Below are positions 1 through 8,464 of a DNA stretch of 64,000 bases, in pieces. The DNA lies in NCBI RefSeq assembly GCF_022348185.1, contig NZ_JAKRFD010000005.1, positions 124,001-188,000 on the forward strand, read 5' to 3'. This stretch comes from Epibacterium sp. Ofav1-8. Its GTDB lineage: Bacteria; Pseudomonadota; Alphaproteobacteria; Rhodobacterales; Rhodobacteraceae. A program made the translations under genes and the position numbers. The notes below the pieces were generated by a model. It ran no database searches. It was not told the DNA's origin and saw only the letters and a list, made by a program, of their open reading frames with translations. Numbering within the stretch: the stretch's first letter is position 1; each line of letters begins with the position of its first letter.

Positions 1-425
1 CGATTATCCAGATGGCTGCCCTGGCAGTGGTCGCGCTGATCCTCGGGCTCTTCGTGGTGCGTCCGATCCTCGCCGGCAACGGTGCATCGGTGAAAGCGCT
101 GCCGGGTCCCGATGGCCCTGCCCCCGCCGGCGGCCTGCCGGAGTTGCCTGCCATGGGCGGCGATTCGGGGTTCATGACCAACCCCAATCTCGGTGCCGGT
201 ATCGCGCTCGATGGCGAGATCGACAATGGCGAGGACGATCAGTTCGACCCGATGGGCGGCATGGGCGGCCTGCCGGGCATGGGCGATGGGCTCAACAGCT
301 TTGGCGGTGGCGGCATGAGCGACGATCCGGTGGACCGTCTGCGCTCGATGATCGGCGAGCGTCAGGAAGAGACCGTGCAGATCCTGCGCGGGTGGCTTGA
401 AGAAAACAACGAGGAGCGTGCCTGA
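1..425 (+). CDS. fliF: Flagellar M-ring protein FliF, C-terminal part (5' end outside window)
   Basis: This is the tail of FliF, which forms the MS ring in the inner membrane and carries the export apparatus and the FliG rotor. The reading frame is open from the left edge. It begins inside the second transmembrane helix (residues near VALILGLFVVRPIL), passes through a Gly/Met/Pro-rich linker, and ends in an acidic amphipathic segment (DPVDRLRSMIGERQEE) of the kind that binds FliG. The stop overlaps the next start (TGATG), so translation is coupled to the FliH-like gene. The order fliF-fliH-fliN-fliP fits an export/rotor operon. Only about 140 residues are visible, so the call rests on the C-terminal pattern and the context. 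Confidence 0.85.
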   Translation, partial: IIQMAALAVVALILGLFVVRPILAGNGASVKALPGPDGPAPAGGLPELPAMGGDSGFMTNPNLGAGIALDGEIDNGEDDQFDPMGGMGGLPGMGDGLNSFGGGGMSDDPVDRLRSMIGERQEETVQILRGWLEENNEERA

Positions 426-1021
426 TGACCATTGCACATCTTCTTGAAGATTTCGGCGTGAAGACTCCGGTCGAACCCGTGAGCAACTTCTCCGAGGAAA
501 TCGTGGAAGAAGCCAAGCTTGTGTCCTTTGAAAAGGGCTACACCGCAGGCTGGGACGATGCGATCGACGCCAAGGACAAGGAGACGACACGGATCTCCGC
601 AACCCTTGCCGGATCGCTCGAAGACCTCACCTTCACCTATCACGAAGCGCAGACGCAGTTGATGGAATCGCTTGATCCCATGTTCAAGGTCCTGACCTCC
701 GTCATCCTGCCTGACACCATGGCCGCGACCTTTGGCCATCATGTCATCGATCACCTGAGCGAGATGGCAAAGGGTCAGATTAACGAACCGATGGAGGTCG
801 TTGTCGCTGCCGGTGAGGGGAATGCGGTACGCGCGCTGCTGGGCGAGGAGCCCACATCCGACGTCCGCGTGCGCGAGGATGCGGGTCTGTCTCCCGGTCA
901 GGCGCAGCTGCGCGTTGGCAAATGCGAACGCGAACTGAACTCCGAGGCCCTGATCGAATCGATCCGCGATTCAATTGATGCCTTCTCCTACCAATTCAAA
1001 GAGGAAAGCCACTATGGATGA
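425..1021 (+). CDS. FliH-like flagellar export regulator
   Basis: A 198-residue acidic protein between fliF and fliN, in the slot where FliH (stator and negative regulator of the FliI export ATPase) is found. It starts with LLEDFGV, has a charged helical first half (EEIVEEAKLVSFEKGYTAGWDDA) typical of FliH/YscL-like proteins, and a C-terminal globular part with the VREDAGLSPGQAQLRVG segment resembling the FliH C-terminal domain. The ATG overlaps the fliF stop. FliH proteins diverge strongly, so the assignment relies on position, length and this C-terminal pattern. It is likely cytoplasmic and part of the same transcript as fliN and fliP. Confidence 0.7.
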   Translation: MTIAHLLEDFGVKTPVEPVSNFSEEIVEEAKLVSFEKGYTAGWDDAIDAKDKETTRISATLAGSLEDLTFTYHEAQTQLMESLDPMFKVLTSVILPDTMAATFGHHVIDHLSEMAKGQINEPMEVVVAAGEGNAVRALLGEEPTSDVRVREDAGLSPGQAQLRVGKCERELNSEALIESIRDSIDAFSYQFKEESHYG

Positions 1022-1310
1022 GTCCGGTGAACTGAACCCCAAATCGGCCGATGCCGCGAACCCCTTTGTATCGGTGCCGGTGGAAGTCATTGTCTCCGTG
1101 GGCAAGGCGCGCCCCTTGATCCGGGATCTCGTCAATCTGGGCGAGAACGCCATCCTGACCCTGGACAAGAAAGTCGAGGATCCAGTCGATCTCTACGTCG
1201 GCGACCGCCTGGTGGCACGCGGGCAACTGGAAGAGATGGAGGGCGACCAGGCCGGGCAATTGGCCGTCCGGCTGACTGAAATTGCCGATTTGCAAAGCGG
1301 GCTGGGATGA
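1014..1310 (+). CDS. fliN: Flagellar motor switch protein FliN
   Basis: A 98-residue FliN, the lower C-ring subunit that with FliM and FliG sets rotation direction and docks the export ATPase complex. The SpoA fold is recognisable: VPVEVIVSVGKARPLIRDLVNLGENAILTL is followed by the PVDLYVGDRLVARGQL strand pair. I chose the ATG at 1014 because it follows a GAGGAAAG ribosome-binding site. The upstream ATG at 975 would lie inside the fliH-like gene and adds a non-homologous stretch. It overlaps the fliH-like gene by 8 bases and its stop overlaps the fliP start. Confidence 0.9.
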   Translation: MDESGELNPKSADAANPFVSVPVEVIVSVGKARPLIRDLVNLGENAILTLDKKVEDPVDLYVGDRLVARGQLEEMEGDQAGQLAVRLTEIADLQSGLG

Positions 1311-2053
1311 CACGTAAACTCTTCGCTCTAGGGGCATTGGCAGCCATTGCACTGCTGATGCTGCCCCAGGTAGCGCTGGCTCAAGAACTGAGCCTTGACC
1401 TCGCAGACGGACAATCGATTTCGGCTCGGACCATTCAACTGATCCTGCTGATCACGGTGCTCAGCATTGCGCCGGGTCTGTTGATCATGATCACCTGTTT
1501 TCCGTTTCTGGTCACTGTGCTGTCCATTCTGCGGCAGGCCATCGGCCTGCAGCAGGCGCCTCCGAACATGCTGATGATCAGCCTGGCGCTGTTTTTGACG
1601 TATTTCGTCATGGAGCCGGTCTTCACCGAAGCATGGAACGTGGGCATCGCGCCGCTACTGGACGAGCAGCTCGAAGTGGTGCCTGCGCTTGAACGCGCCG
1701 TCGTCCCCTTCCGTGGGTTCATGGCGAACCGGCTGGACCCGGATACGTTCTATGCGATCGCGGATCTGCGTCCCGGAACCGAAGGCATAGATCCGACCCC
1801 CGAAGCACCGCTCTCCGTCCTGATTCCAAGCTTCATGCTGTCAGAGATCACGCGTGCCTTTGAAATCGGGTTTCTCGTGTTTCTGCCGTTTCTGGTGATC
1901 GACCTGGTGACCGCCACCGTGTTGATGTCCATGGGGATGATGATGGTCCCACCGGCGCTGGTTTCCCTGCCGTTCAAGCTGGCCTTCTTCGTGGTCGCGG
2001 ACGGCTGGAGCCTGATCGCCACCGCATTGGTCCGCAGCTACTATCCAAGCTGA
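1307..2053 (+). CDS. fliP: Flagellar type III export gate protein FliP
   Basis: A 248-residue FliP, a core subunit of the FliP5-FliQ4-FliR1 export gate in the MS-ring pore. It has a cleavable signal-like N-terminus (residues 1-25, ending ALAQE), then a long hydrophobic block containing the family stretch FPFLVTVLSILRQAIGLQQAPPN, and two C-terminal helices (FEIGFLVFLPFLVIDLVTA, and MGMMMVPPALVSLPFKL). The length matches the family. ATGA overlap with fliN indicates translational coupling. It is the last gene of the + strand flagellar operon and is followed by a strong terminator. Confidence 0.95.
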   Translation: MTRKLFALGALAAIALLMLPQVALAQELSLDLADGQSISARTIQLILLITVLSIAPGLLIMITCFPFLVTVLSILRQAIGLQQAPPNMLMISLALFLTYFVMEPVFTEAWNVGIAPLLDEQLEVVPALERAVVPFRGFMANRLDPDTFYAIADLRPGTEGIDPTPEAPLSVLIPSFMLSEITRAFEIGFLVFLPFLVIDLVTATVLMSMGMMMVPPALVSLPFKLAFFVVADGWSLIATALVRSYYPS

Positions 2054-2078
2054 CGCACGCCTCAGCACACCACCACAG

Positions 2079-2111
2079 CCCTCGCTCCGTCACCCGGAGC
2101 GGGGGCTTTTT
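2079..2111 (+). terminator. Rho-independent terminator after fliP
   Basis: An 11-bp stem (CCCTCGCTCCG with CGGAGCGGGGG, one G-T pair) encloses a TCACC loop and is followed by CTTTTT. It begins 26 bases after the fliP stop and is oriented to end the fliF-fliP transcript. Confidence 0.88.
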
Positions 2112-2490
2112 GTATCTGCGGATGTGGGTTTTGTCACCGCGATAACCCGGTACAGAGACGCCCTTTCATCGGTCCCCCCTACAAACGTGACCGCGCGTGC
2201 CACCCACCTGCGCCCCTACCAGGATGCACAAGCCAGCGACCAAGGAGACGGACATCCTCCATCGCGGCGGCCTCATCCCGCATGTCATCAAGGGCCATAG
2301 AGTGAAAAGTCAGATCATTTCGCAACACCAGCAAGGACATCGCCCGTGGGTCTCGCGCATCCAAGCCGCAGAACCCCGTATTGCCTCCCCTGTCCCCCAG
2401 GTCCGTCTGTCGGGAAGGGGGCAAACCTCTCATGCGCCATCAGCGGTGCGCACCATCCGCGGAGCCGCCTGGCGCCCGCGCACAAAGAGA
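2112..2490. other. Gene-free stretch between the fliP and flgI terminators
   Basis: About 380 bases lie between two terminators that face each other. Short open frames exist on both strands, but none has a convincing ribosome-binding site, a recognisable domain, or a boundary compatible with the terminators. I see no promoter, repeat or RNA gene here. Confidence 0.6.
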
Positions 2491-2519
2491 AACACCCCGG
2501 GCGGGTCTCCCGGGGTGTT
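2491..2519 (-). terminator. Terminator hairpin after flgI
   Basis: A perfect 11-bp stem (AACACCCCGGG / CCCGGGGTGTT) with a 7-base loop sits 27 bases beyond the flgI stop. On the minus strand it is followed by TCTCTTTG, a modest T-rich tract. It probably ends the flgE-flgK-flgL-flgI transcript. Confidence 0.75.
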
Positions 2520-2545
2520 TCATCAGGGGGCTGAGGTCAGGCGGG

Positions 2546-3649
2546 TCAACGCACGACGAACTCCGCATGTAGCGCCCCTGCAGCCTTGAGACTCTTCAGG
2601 ATGTCGATCATGTCGCGCGGCGAGACCCCAAGGGCATTGAGGCCGGCCACGACTTCGGACAGGGATGTGGTCTCGCGCACTTCGGCCAGCTGAACGCCTT
2701 CCTCTTCGTCGATCGCAGCGCCGGTGCGTGGAACAACCACCGTTTCGCCATCCGCAAAGGGGTTGGGTTGCGAAACCAGCGGGGCTTCTTCAACCCGCAG
2801 CGTCAGGTTCCCCTGTGCAACAGCAACGTGAGAGATGCGCACATCGCTGCCCATCACGATGGTACCGGAGCGTTGGTCGACAACGACACGCGCCTTGCGC
2901 TGCGGTTCGACCAGGACGTTTTCCATGCGACCAACAGCATGCGCGGTGGAGCGGGCATTGGTGCGCTGGATATTGACCTCAACAGTGCCGGAATCGCGCA
3001 TCACTGCGACATTGCGGCCAAACTCACTGTTGATCGCCTGTTCGATCCGGCCGGCCGTGGTGAAATCGGGCTCCCGCAATGCCAGGCGCATCGAATTGAG
3101 CGAGGACAGATCGAATTCGATCTCGCGCTCCACCCGAGCCCCTGAGGGGATCACGCCAGAGGTCGGCACACCTTGCGTTACCGTAGCGGCTTCCCCCTCT
3201 GCAACGGCGCCCCCTGCAAGAATGGTGCCCTGCGCGACCGCATAGATCTGGCCGTCTGCCGCGTTGAGCGGGGTCATGATCAGTGTGCCGCCCAGCAGGC
3301 TGCTGGAGTCGCCGATCGCCGACACCGTGGCATCGATGGTCCCGCCGACGCGTGCGAATGGCGGCAGCGTCGCTGTCACAAACACGGCTGCGACATTCTT
3401 GGGGCGGAACTGTTCGCCGGTCACATTGACCCCGAGGCGTTCCAGAATGTTGGTCATGATCTCTTCGGTGAAGGGCGAGTTGCGCAACCCGTCCCCGGTG
3501 CCGTCCAGGCCAACCACGAGACCGTAGCCGACCAGATCGTTGCCCCGGACACCGTCGAATTCGACGAGGTCTTTGAGACGAATTGCATTGGCCTGCACCA
3601 GCGTTGGCATCAGCAGGCATGTCATCAGGATATACAGAACCTTACGCAT
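2546..3649 (-). CDS. flgI: Flagellar P-ring protein FlgI
   Basis: A 367-residue FlgI, the periplasmic P-ring subunit that acts as a bushing for the rod in the peptidoglycan layer. It has a signal peptide (residues 1-20, cleavage near VQA-NA) and the family signature RGNDLVGYGLVVGLDGTGD soon after it. The TPLNAADGQIYAVAQGTILAGG block and the C-terminal LSEVVAGLNALGVSPRDMIDILKSLKAAGALHAEF block are both standard for FlgI. The start overlaps the flgL stop by one base. It is the last gene of the minus-strand hook and junction operon. Confidence 0.97.
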   Translation of the reverse strand: MRKVLYILMTCLLMPTLVQANAIRLKDLVEFDGVRGNDLVGYGLVVGLDGTGDGLRNSPFTEEIMTNILERLGVNVTGEQFRPKNVAAVFVTATLPPFARVGGTIDATVSAIGDSSSLLGGTLIMTPLNAADGQIYAVAQGTILAGGAVAEGEAATVTQGVPTSGVIPSGARVEREIEFDLSSLNSMRLALREPDFTTAGRIEQAINSEFGRNVAVMRDSGTVEVNIQRTNARSTAHAVGRMENVLVEPQRKARVVVDQRSGTIVMGSDVRISHVAVAQGNLTLRVEEAPLVSQPNPFADGETVVVPRTGAAIDEEEGVQLAEVRETTSLSEVVAGLNALGVSPRDMIDILKSLKAAGALHAEFVVR

Positions 3650-4656
3650 TACATGTAGTTCAGCAGGTTAAGTTGCGAGGACCGCACCGTGATCGAATAG
3701 AGAGCTTCCAATTGGAACTCCACCTCCTCGATGCGGCTGGCGGTTTCGGCCGGGTCGGCCAGGATCAGGTCGTTGAGCGTGGTGCCCATCGATGTCAGCG
3801 CTGCGGCGTTGCGCGTTTGAGTTTCGGAAATGCGCGCCTCGATGAAGCCGATGTCGGACTGGACATCTGTCAGTTCCGATTGCGCATTCATCAGTTCGGT
3901 GCCGGCCCGTTCAACAAGAGCGGAGCTTTCGACCGTGGACAGATGGCCCAGATAATCCTCGCTGGCCAAAGCGCCGAGCGCAAAGCTCTTCATCGCCTGT
4001 TTGAAGCGGTCATCGTCTGCCCGAAGGGCAAAGTTCACCTCTTCATTCGCGCCGATACGCACCGCGCTCATGTCATCGGTGGAACCATTGTACATGATCG
4101 CATCAAACCCGGCGGGATCATCGAACCAGTCCTGCACCGCTTGCGTGATGTCATCCACATCGGTCAACGCACCCACTTCCGCCACAAGCGCGGTCATCAT
4201 CGTGTCCGCGCTTTCCAGCGGGGTTGCGCCGGTGTCGGTTCCCGCAAACAGGCTGCGACCGGACAGTTGACCGTTCAGGTTGGAGATGGTCTCGCGCAGG
4301 AAGGTCATCGACTGGGCGGCGAGTTCTTGCGCCGTGGTGTCATTCGAGGTGCTGGACAGGGACAGGATGTCCGCACCGAGGTTCAGTGCGTTGTCGTTGA
4401 TCCGCTCGAGGTAGTCCTGCGCTGTGGAGGACAGAAGCGCAGCCTCCTGCGCGGCGACCTGGTAGCTGTCCATCTTGGAAATCGAGCGTTCAAGATCTGC
4501 CACAAACCCCAGATCGCCACCGAGGCGCTCTGGCAGGTTGGAGGCGATGCCCGTGCTCATTTCCTGGGTCAACGTATCCAGGGTTTTGTTGAGTTCGACT
4601 GACCGACCGCGCAGAAACAGATACTGCGCCATGTCACCAAAGGATTGCACATTCAT
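3649..4656 (-). CDS. flgL: Hook-filament junction protein FlgL (flagellin-like)
   Basis: A 335-residue flagellin-family protein that follows flgK directly (3 bases apart), the usual place for FlgL (HAP3). FlgL adapts the rigid hook to the filament. The N-terminal coiled-coil helix (LNKTLDTLTQEMSTG) and the C-terminal helix (LNDLILADPAETASRIEEVEFQLEAL) are the conserved D0/D1 parts, with a variable middle (LFAGTDTGATPLES). No signal peptide is visible, as expected for type III export. A filament flagellin is the alternative, but length and position favour FlgL. Confidence 0.88.
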   Translation of the reverse strand: MNVQSFGDMAQYLFLRGRSVELNKTLDTLTQEMSTGIASNLPERLGGDLGFVADLERSISKMDSYQVAAQEAALLSSTAQDYLERINDNALNLGADILSLSSTSNDTTAQELAAQSMTFLRETISNLNGQLSGRSLFAGTDTGATPLESADTMMTALVAEVGALTDVDDITQAVQDWFDDPAGFDAIMYNGSTDDMSAVRIGANEEVNFALRADDDRFKQAMKSFALGALASEDYLGHLSTVESSALVERAGTELMNAQSELTDVQSDIGFIEARISETQTRNAAALTSMGTTLNDLILADPAETASRIEEVEFQLEALYSITVRSSQLNLLNYM

Positions 4657-4659
4657 AGC

Positions 4660-6108
4660 TTAGAGCCTCATCAGTTCCTGCATCATTTCATCGATCGCCT
4701 GGATCATCCGGGCGTTCGCGGCATAGATTGTCTCGATCATCATCAGCGTCTGGAGTTCGGAGTCGGTATCGACGCCCTGCTCCAGCTCGCGGGCCTGGAT
4801 GTCGGAGAAGATTGCAGAGGAAAACGCCAGTTCCTGTTCCGCCCAGGTGTTCTCCTGAGTGAAATTCGTCATCAGGTTGGAGGCGATTTCATAGGCGCTG
4901 TAATCGCCGGTCCCAAGACCCGCAGAGGAAATCGTGTTGCTGGCCTCCAGCGCGGCGCCGTAGTTGTTCAGGATGGTGGTGTCACCCTTGTTGCCGATGC
5001 CGGTGGCATTGAGGCCGTCGCGCAGGCGCCAGGTTTCCGCATACCCGCTCATCGCGATGGTGCTGTTGATCTCGATGCGGTTGGCGATGCCCAACTCGTT
5101 GGTGTTGTCGTAGAACCCACCACCGTCGGTAAAGATCCCAGGATCTGTCGCACCAAGTGTCGTATCCACCGTGGGATCCTGAAACCGTTCGATCAGATCG
5201 CCGGCCATGGTATCCAGATCTTCCTGCGCCTGCACCGACGCCACATCCCGAACATGGAATTGCGCGGCAAGGCTGCCACCGCCGATCCTGCCGTTGATCG
5301 AGGTATCGATGGATTTTCCGTCGATTTCCAATCCCGACAGCTGACCATTGTCGATGGTCATATAGGGGGTCACGAGCGGGGTTTCGTCGAAGGAAAACTC
5401 CGCTACGGAACCGCCGTCGATCAGCTTGATACCGGATGTCGTGTAAAGCGCGGTCTGATTGTTGTCGCGCTGGTAGATCTGAACCGGGATGACCTCATTG
5501 ATGGAATCGATCAGGTTGTCGCGCTGATCTTCCAGGCCCGAGGTGTCCTGACCGCGAATTTCAGCAGCCAGGATCTTCTTGTTCATATCATTGAGGTTGT
5601 TCAGGTCCGTTTCCAGCCCGTCGACCAAGGAGACGATGGAATCTTCGGCCTTGTTCCGCAGGGTCGCAACCCCTTCGGCCGCATCCTGGATCGACATCGC
5701 CAGTTCTTCGGCCTGCATCGAGAGGTCGTTCAGCCGGGCATCGGAATCGGGCAGGGACGTGGCTTCGATCAGCGCGGATTCCAGGTCGGTGAGCCGCTGG
5801 GCGACGGAATATCCATCGTTCACGGTGCCGACCTGTTCAGAAATCCGCGCATAGAAATCGGAGGTCACCGAGGTGGCGGCAAAGTTCGCTTCCGCCGCCC
5901 GGACACTTTTCTGGATCGCGGGATCGATCATGCGCTGCACCGAACCGATGCTCACGCCACCCGCGGCCCCATTGGAGCTGAGATCCAGAGTGCGCCTGTA
6001 GTACCCTTCTGTGAGGGCGTTCGCGAGGTTGTCGGACACCACCGACGTCGACCTGCCGGCCGCCGTGATGCCAGACATCGCGCTATTGAGGGCAGTCGAA
6101 AGAGACAT
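4660..6108 (-). CDS. flgK: Hook-associated protein FlgK
   Basis: A 482-residue FlgK (HAP1), the first hook-filament junction protein. The N-terminus (LSTALNSAMSGITAAGRSTS, then VVSDNLANALTEGYYRR) carries the axial-protein motif with the NLAN box. The C-terminus (LMMIETIYAANARMIQAIDE) is the matching conserved helix. The middle is coiled-coil and beta-rich. It has a good ribosome-binding site (AGAAGGTGAT) and lies 51 bases after flgE in the same direction. It is exported without a signal peptide. Confidence 0.95.
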   Translation of the reverse strand: MSLSTALNSAMSGITAAGRSTSVVSDNLANALTEGYYRRTLDLSSNGAAGGVSIGSVQRMIDPAIQKSVRAAEANFAATSVTSDFYARISEQVGTVNDGYSVAQRLTDLESALIEATSLPDSDARLNDLSMQAEELAMSIQDAAEGVATLRNKAEDSIVSLVDGLETDLNNLNDMNKKILAAEIRGQDTSGLEDQRDNLIDSINEVIPVQIYQRDNNQTALYTTSGIKLIDGGSVAEFSFDETPLVTPYMTIDNGQLSGLEIDGKSIDTSINGRIGGGSLAAQFHVRDVASVQAQEDLDTMAGDLIERFQDPTVDTTLGATDPGIFTDGGGFYDNTNELGIANRIEINSTIAMSGYAETWRLRDGLNATGIGNKGDTTILNNYGAALEASNTISSAGLGTGDYSAYEIASNLMTNFTQENTWAEQELAFSSAIFSDIQARELEQGVDTDSELQTLMMIETIYAANARMIQAIDEMMQELMRL

Positions 6109-6159
6109 CCCAAATCACCTTCTGTGACTATGTTTCATCAAGTGGAAGCGCCGATTTTA

Positions 6160-7428
6160 TCAGCGCTTGATGTTGGTGGTTTCCTGCAACATTTCATCCA
6201 CGGTCTGGATGACCTTTGCGTTGGACGAGTAAGCACGCTGGGTCTGGATCATCGAGGTCAGCTCAGTCGCCACATCGGTTGCGGATTCTTCCTGGCGATA
6301 GCTGGCCACGGTGCCGGTCGGGCCCGCTCCGGCATCCCACAGGTAGTAGGCACCGCTGCCCGGCGAGGGCATGAAGGTCTGGCTGTCCAGCGACTTCATG
6401 CCGTTGGCATTGGGCATGTCCGCAAGCGGGATCTGATACACGATGCGGCTGCTGCCGTTTTCATACAGCGCGTGTACAAAACCGCCCTCGTCCACCTCGA
6501 CGCCAGCAAAGCTGGCAGCCTCATAGCCATCTTTCTCGATCGTTGCCGCCGAGAAGGCGCTGGAGAGCTGTGTCATCACACCGATTTCGATCTCGATCGG
6601 ACCGCTGTCGGTGGTCACGATGATGGTGCCGGTGGTGGAGTCATAGGCGCCGCCCGTTGTGGTCGTGACCGTGTCCAGCGTGCCCTTGCCCGTGGCGGAG
6701 TCATCGAAGGTCAGGGTATAGTCCCCGACAACCGTGCCGGTCGCGCCATCGGTCAGCGTCATGGTCCATTCGTTGTCGTTGAGACCGGTCGGCGTGTATT
6801 CGATATCCAGATCCTGCTGACCACCGAGGTTGTCGAAATACTGGATCGTGTTCTGTTCGGTATCACCCGCAGCGCCGGTCACGGCACTTTCCGCTGGCAG
6901 GTTCACACCGAGGCTGACTTCAGTGGTGGGCGCCGCGCTCAGCTGCGAGGTATCAAACTTGATCGCCTCCAGCGGATCATCGGTATCACGGGCCACGGTG
7001 GGGAAGCTTTCATCCGCATCCGCCGGCCAGCCAAGCAGCACCAGACCGGACGAGGTGGTCAGATACCCCTCTTCGTTGGTGCGGAACGACCCGGATGTCG
7101 TCAGCAGCATGGTGGCGTCTTCGCCGGCCTCGACTTCCGCCAGGCTTGCGACGGGCAGGAACCCTTTGCCGTCGACGGCAAGGTCGGTGGAGTTGCTGGT
7201 GGTGATCAGAGAGCTGCGCTCGTCAATCATGCGCGCGTTGTTGACCGATACGCCACCTGCGGCATAGGCGCCGCCGGATTGCGAGATGACCATGGATTCA
7301 AATGAGGTCACGACGCGTTTATAACCGGCGGTCGAAGAATTTGCGATATTGTCTGAAATCGCCGCCAAACGGCTGGAGTTCGCGGCAAGCCCGGCTACGC
7401 CAGCATTCAGCGAAGAAGAAATGGTCAT
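6160..7428 (-). CDS. flgE: Flagellar hook protein FlgE
   Basis: A 422-residue FlgE, the subunit of the curved hook that acts as universal joint. The N-terminus (ISSSLNAGVAGLAANSSRL followed by SDNIANSSTAGYKRV) holds the axial-protein box. The C-terminus (ATELTSMIQTQRAYSSNAKV) is the matching D0 helix. The Thr/Gly-rich central part corresponds to the surface domains. It is the first gene of flgE-flgK-flgL-flgI. Its upstream region carries a near-consensus CtrA site and a large inverted repeat, listed separately. Confidence 0.96.
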   Translation of the reverse strand: MTISSSLNAGVAGLAANSSRLAAISDNIANSSTAGYKRVVTSFESMVISQSGGAYAAGGVSVNNARMIDERSSLITTSNSTDLAVDGKGFLPVASLAEVEAGEDATMLLTTSGSFRTNEEGYLTTSSGLVLLGWPADADESFPTVARDTDDPLEAIKFDTSQLSAAPTTEVSLGVNLPAESAVTGAAGDTEQNTIQYFDNLGGQQDLDIEYTPTGLNDNEWTMTLTDGATGTVVGDYTLTFDDSATGKGTLDTVTTTTGGAYDSTTGTIIVTTDSGPIEIEIGVMTQLSSAFSAATIEKDGYEAASFAGVEVDEGGFVHALYENGSSRIVYQIPLADMPNANGMKSLDSQTFMPSPGSGAYYLWDAGAGPTGTVASYRQEESATDVATELTSMIQTQRAYSSNAKVIQTVDEMLQETTNIKR

Positions 7429-7489
7429 GAGATACGCCTTTCTGCTGCATCTTGAGATCTACTCGCAGAAACACTTACCGCGCTTGTAC

Positions 7490-7505
7490 TTAACGTGCGG
7501 CTAAC
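7490..7505 (-). promoter_or_regulatory. Candidate CtrA-binding site upstream of flgE
   Basis: TTAA-CGTGCGG-CTAAC fits the alphaproteobacterial CtrA consensus TTAA-N7-TTAAC with one mismatch. It lies about 62-77 bases upstream of the flgE start. The same arrangement, fused to the same 13-mer TAACAGATAAAAT, occurs upstream of motB. CtrA control of flagellar genes is known in the Rhodobacterales. Binding here is inferred. Confidence 0.55.
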
Positions 7506-7538
7506 AGATAAAATCCAATCTATCTGTTAGCCGCTTTT
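7497..7538 (+). terminator. Perfect 14-bp inverted repeat between motB and flgE (hairpin or operator)
   Basis: GCGGCTAACAGATA and TATCTGTTAGCCGC form a perfect 14-bp stem around a 10-base spacer. A TTTT tract follows on the + strand only, while both neighbouring genes are on the minus strand. The repeat could end or attenuate transcription arriving from motB, or serve as a dyad operator for flgE, because its left arm overlaps the CtrA-like site. The sequence alone does not decide. Confidence 0.55.
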
Positions 7539-7558
7539 GCCTTGCTTTTATGGGGCTG

Positions 7559-8398
7559 TCACTTCCGCAGGAGCGTGATTTCGACGCGGTTGTTTCGCGG
7601 TGACATCGGATTTCCGGAGGCAAGGTCACGATCAGCATGACCGGTCACCCGCGAGATTCGCTTGGCCTTCATGCCGCCCGCCTGCAGGTGTTCCCGCGTT
7701 GCGTCCGCCCGGGCATGAGAGAGCGACCAGACCGGGTTGTTGGCGATCACCACCGGGGTCGAGGCCACGTGTCCGCTGATGGCGACGTCGTTCTCTACCG
7801 AGGCGGTCACCCGCGCCACCATCCGCATCAGATCCCGCATCAGGGCCGTGGGACGTTCGCTGCCCGCTTCAAACAGCTTGGCATCATCGGTTTCGAACAG
7901 CTCGATAATGAGACCTTCGTCCGTGACGCGGGTCACGATGTGGCGCGCCATATCAATGCTGACCATGCTCTCGCCGCCGCGCCCCATCAGCGCCTCTTCG
8001 ATCTTGCGGAAGCTGGCCTCTTCGGCGGCGTCGTTCTTCTGATTGTCGGCGACACCGGAATCACCCTGCGCGCGGGAGGCATCGGTCGGGTTTTCCCGGG
8101 TCGCGCCAATCCCGTTCTGCGGTTTCACGTCCTCGGTGAACATGGTGTCGCCCTGGAAGGCGCCGTTGCCGCCGCCGGAAACCCGCGCAAGCGGAATCGA
8201 GGGCGAAAAATAGTCTGCCAGACCCTTGCGCTGTTTCTCCGTGGTTGCATTCAAGAGCCACATCAGAAGGAAGAATGCCATCATCGCGGTCACGAAGTCG
8301 GCATAGGCCACCTTCCATGCGCCGCCATGGTGTCCACCACCGCTGACTTTCTTCACCTTCTTGATAATTACCGGAGCTTCATTGCTCTGAGCAGTCAT
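7559..8398 (-). CDS. motB: Flagellar stator protein MotB
   Basis: A 279-residue MotB, the peptidoglycan-anchored stator partner of MotA. Residues 27-50 (AWKVAYADFVTAMMAFFLLMW) form the single transmembrane helix, with the proton-carrying Asp34. The C-terminal third is an OmpA-like peptidoglycan-binding domain (SHARADATREHL, then VTGHADRDL, then NNRVEITLL). The ATG at 8398 has an AAGGTGGTGGG ribosome-binding site. The longer open frame upstream adds 30 non-homologous residues and would overlap the CtrA-type site. No motA is in the window. Confidence 0.94.
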   Translation of the reverse strand: MTAQSNEAPVIIKKVKKVSGGGHHGGAWKVAYADFVTAMMAFFLLMWLLNATTEKQRKGLADYFSPSIPLARVSGGGNGAFQGDTMFTEDVKPQNGIGATRENPTDASRAQGDSGVADNQKNDAAEEASFRKIEEALMGRGGESMVSIDMARHIVTRVTDEGLIIELFETDDAKLFEAGSERPTALMRDLMRMVARVTASVENDVAISGHVASTPVVIANNPVWSLSHARADATREHLQAGGMKAKRISRVTGHADRDLASGNPMSPRNNRVEITLLRK

Positions 8399-8448
8399 GT
8401 TCCCACCACCTTTTCTGTTCACCCAAAACCGGGATACAGAGGCGTTCC

Positions 8449-8464
8449 TTAACCAGGTCTTAAC
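8449..8464 (-). promoter_or_regulatory. Consensus CtrA-binding site upstream of motB
   Basis: TTAA-CCAGGTC-TTAAC is an exact match to the CtrA consensus TTAA-N7-TTAAC, 51-66 bases upstream of the motB ATG. The right half continues into TAACAGATAAAAT (8461-8473), the same 13-mer found next to the flgE site. Confidence 0.7.

Noticed and set aside
2197-2589. 130-residue plus-strand frame after fliP
   Set aside because: It begins after a terminator, runs through the opposing flgI terminator into flgI, and shows no domain.
4645-7305. 886-residue open frame on the plus strand
   Set aside because: Antisense to flgK and flgE, which carry complete family motifs. Long antisense frames are common in this GC-rich DNA.
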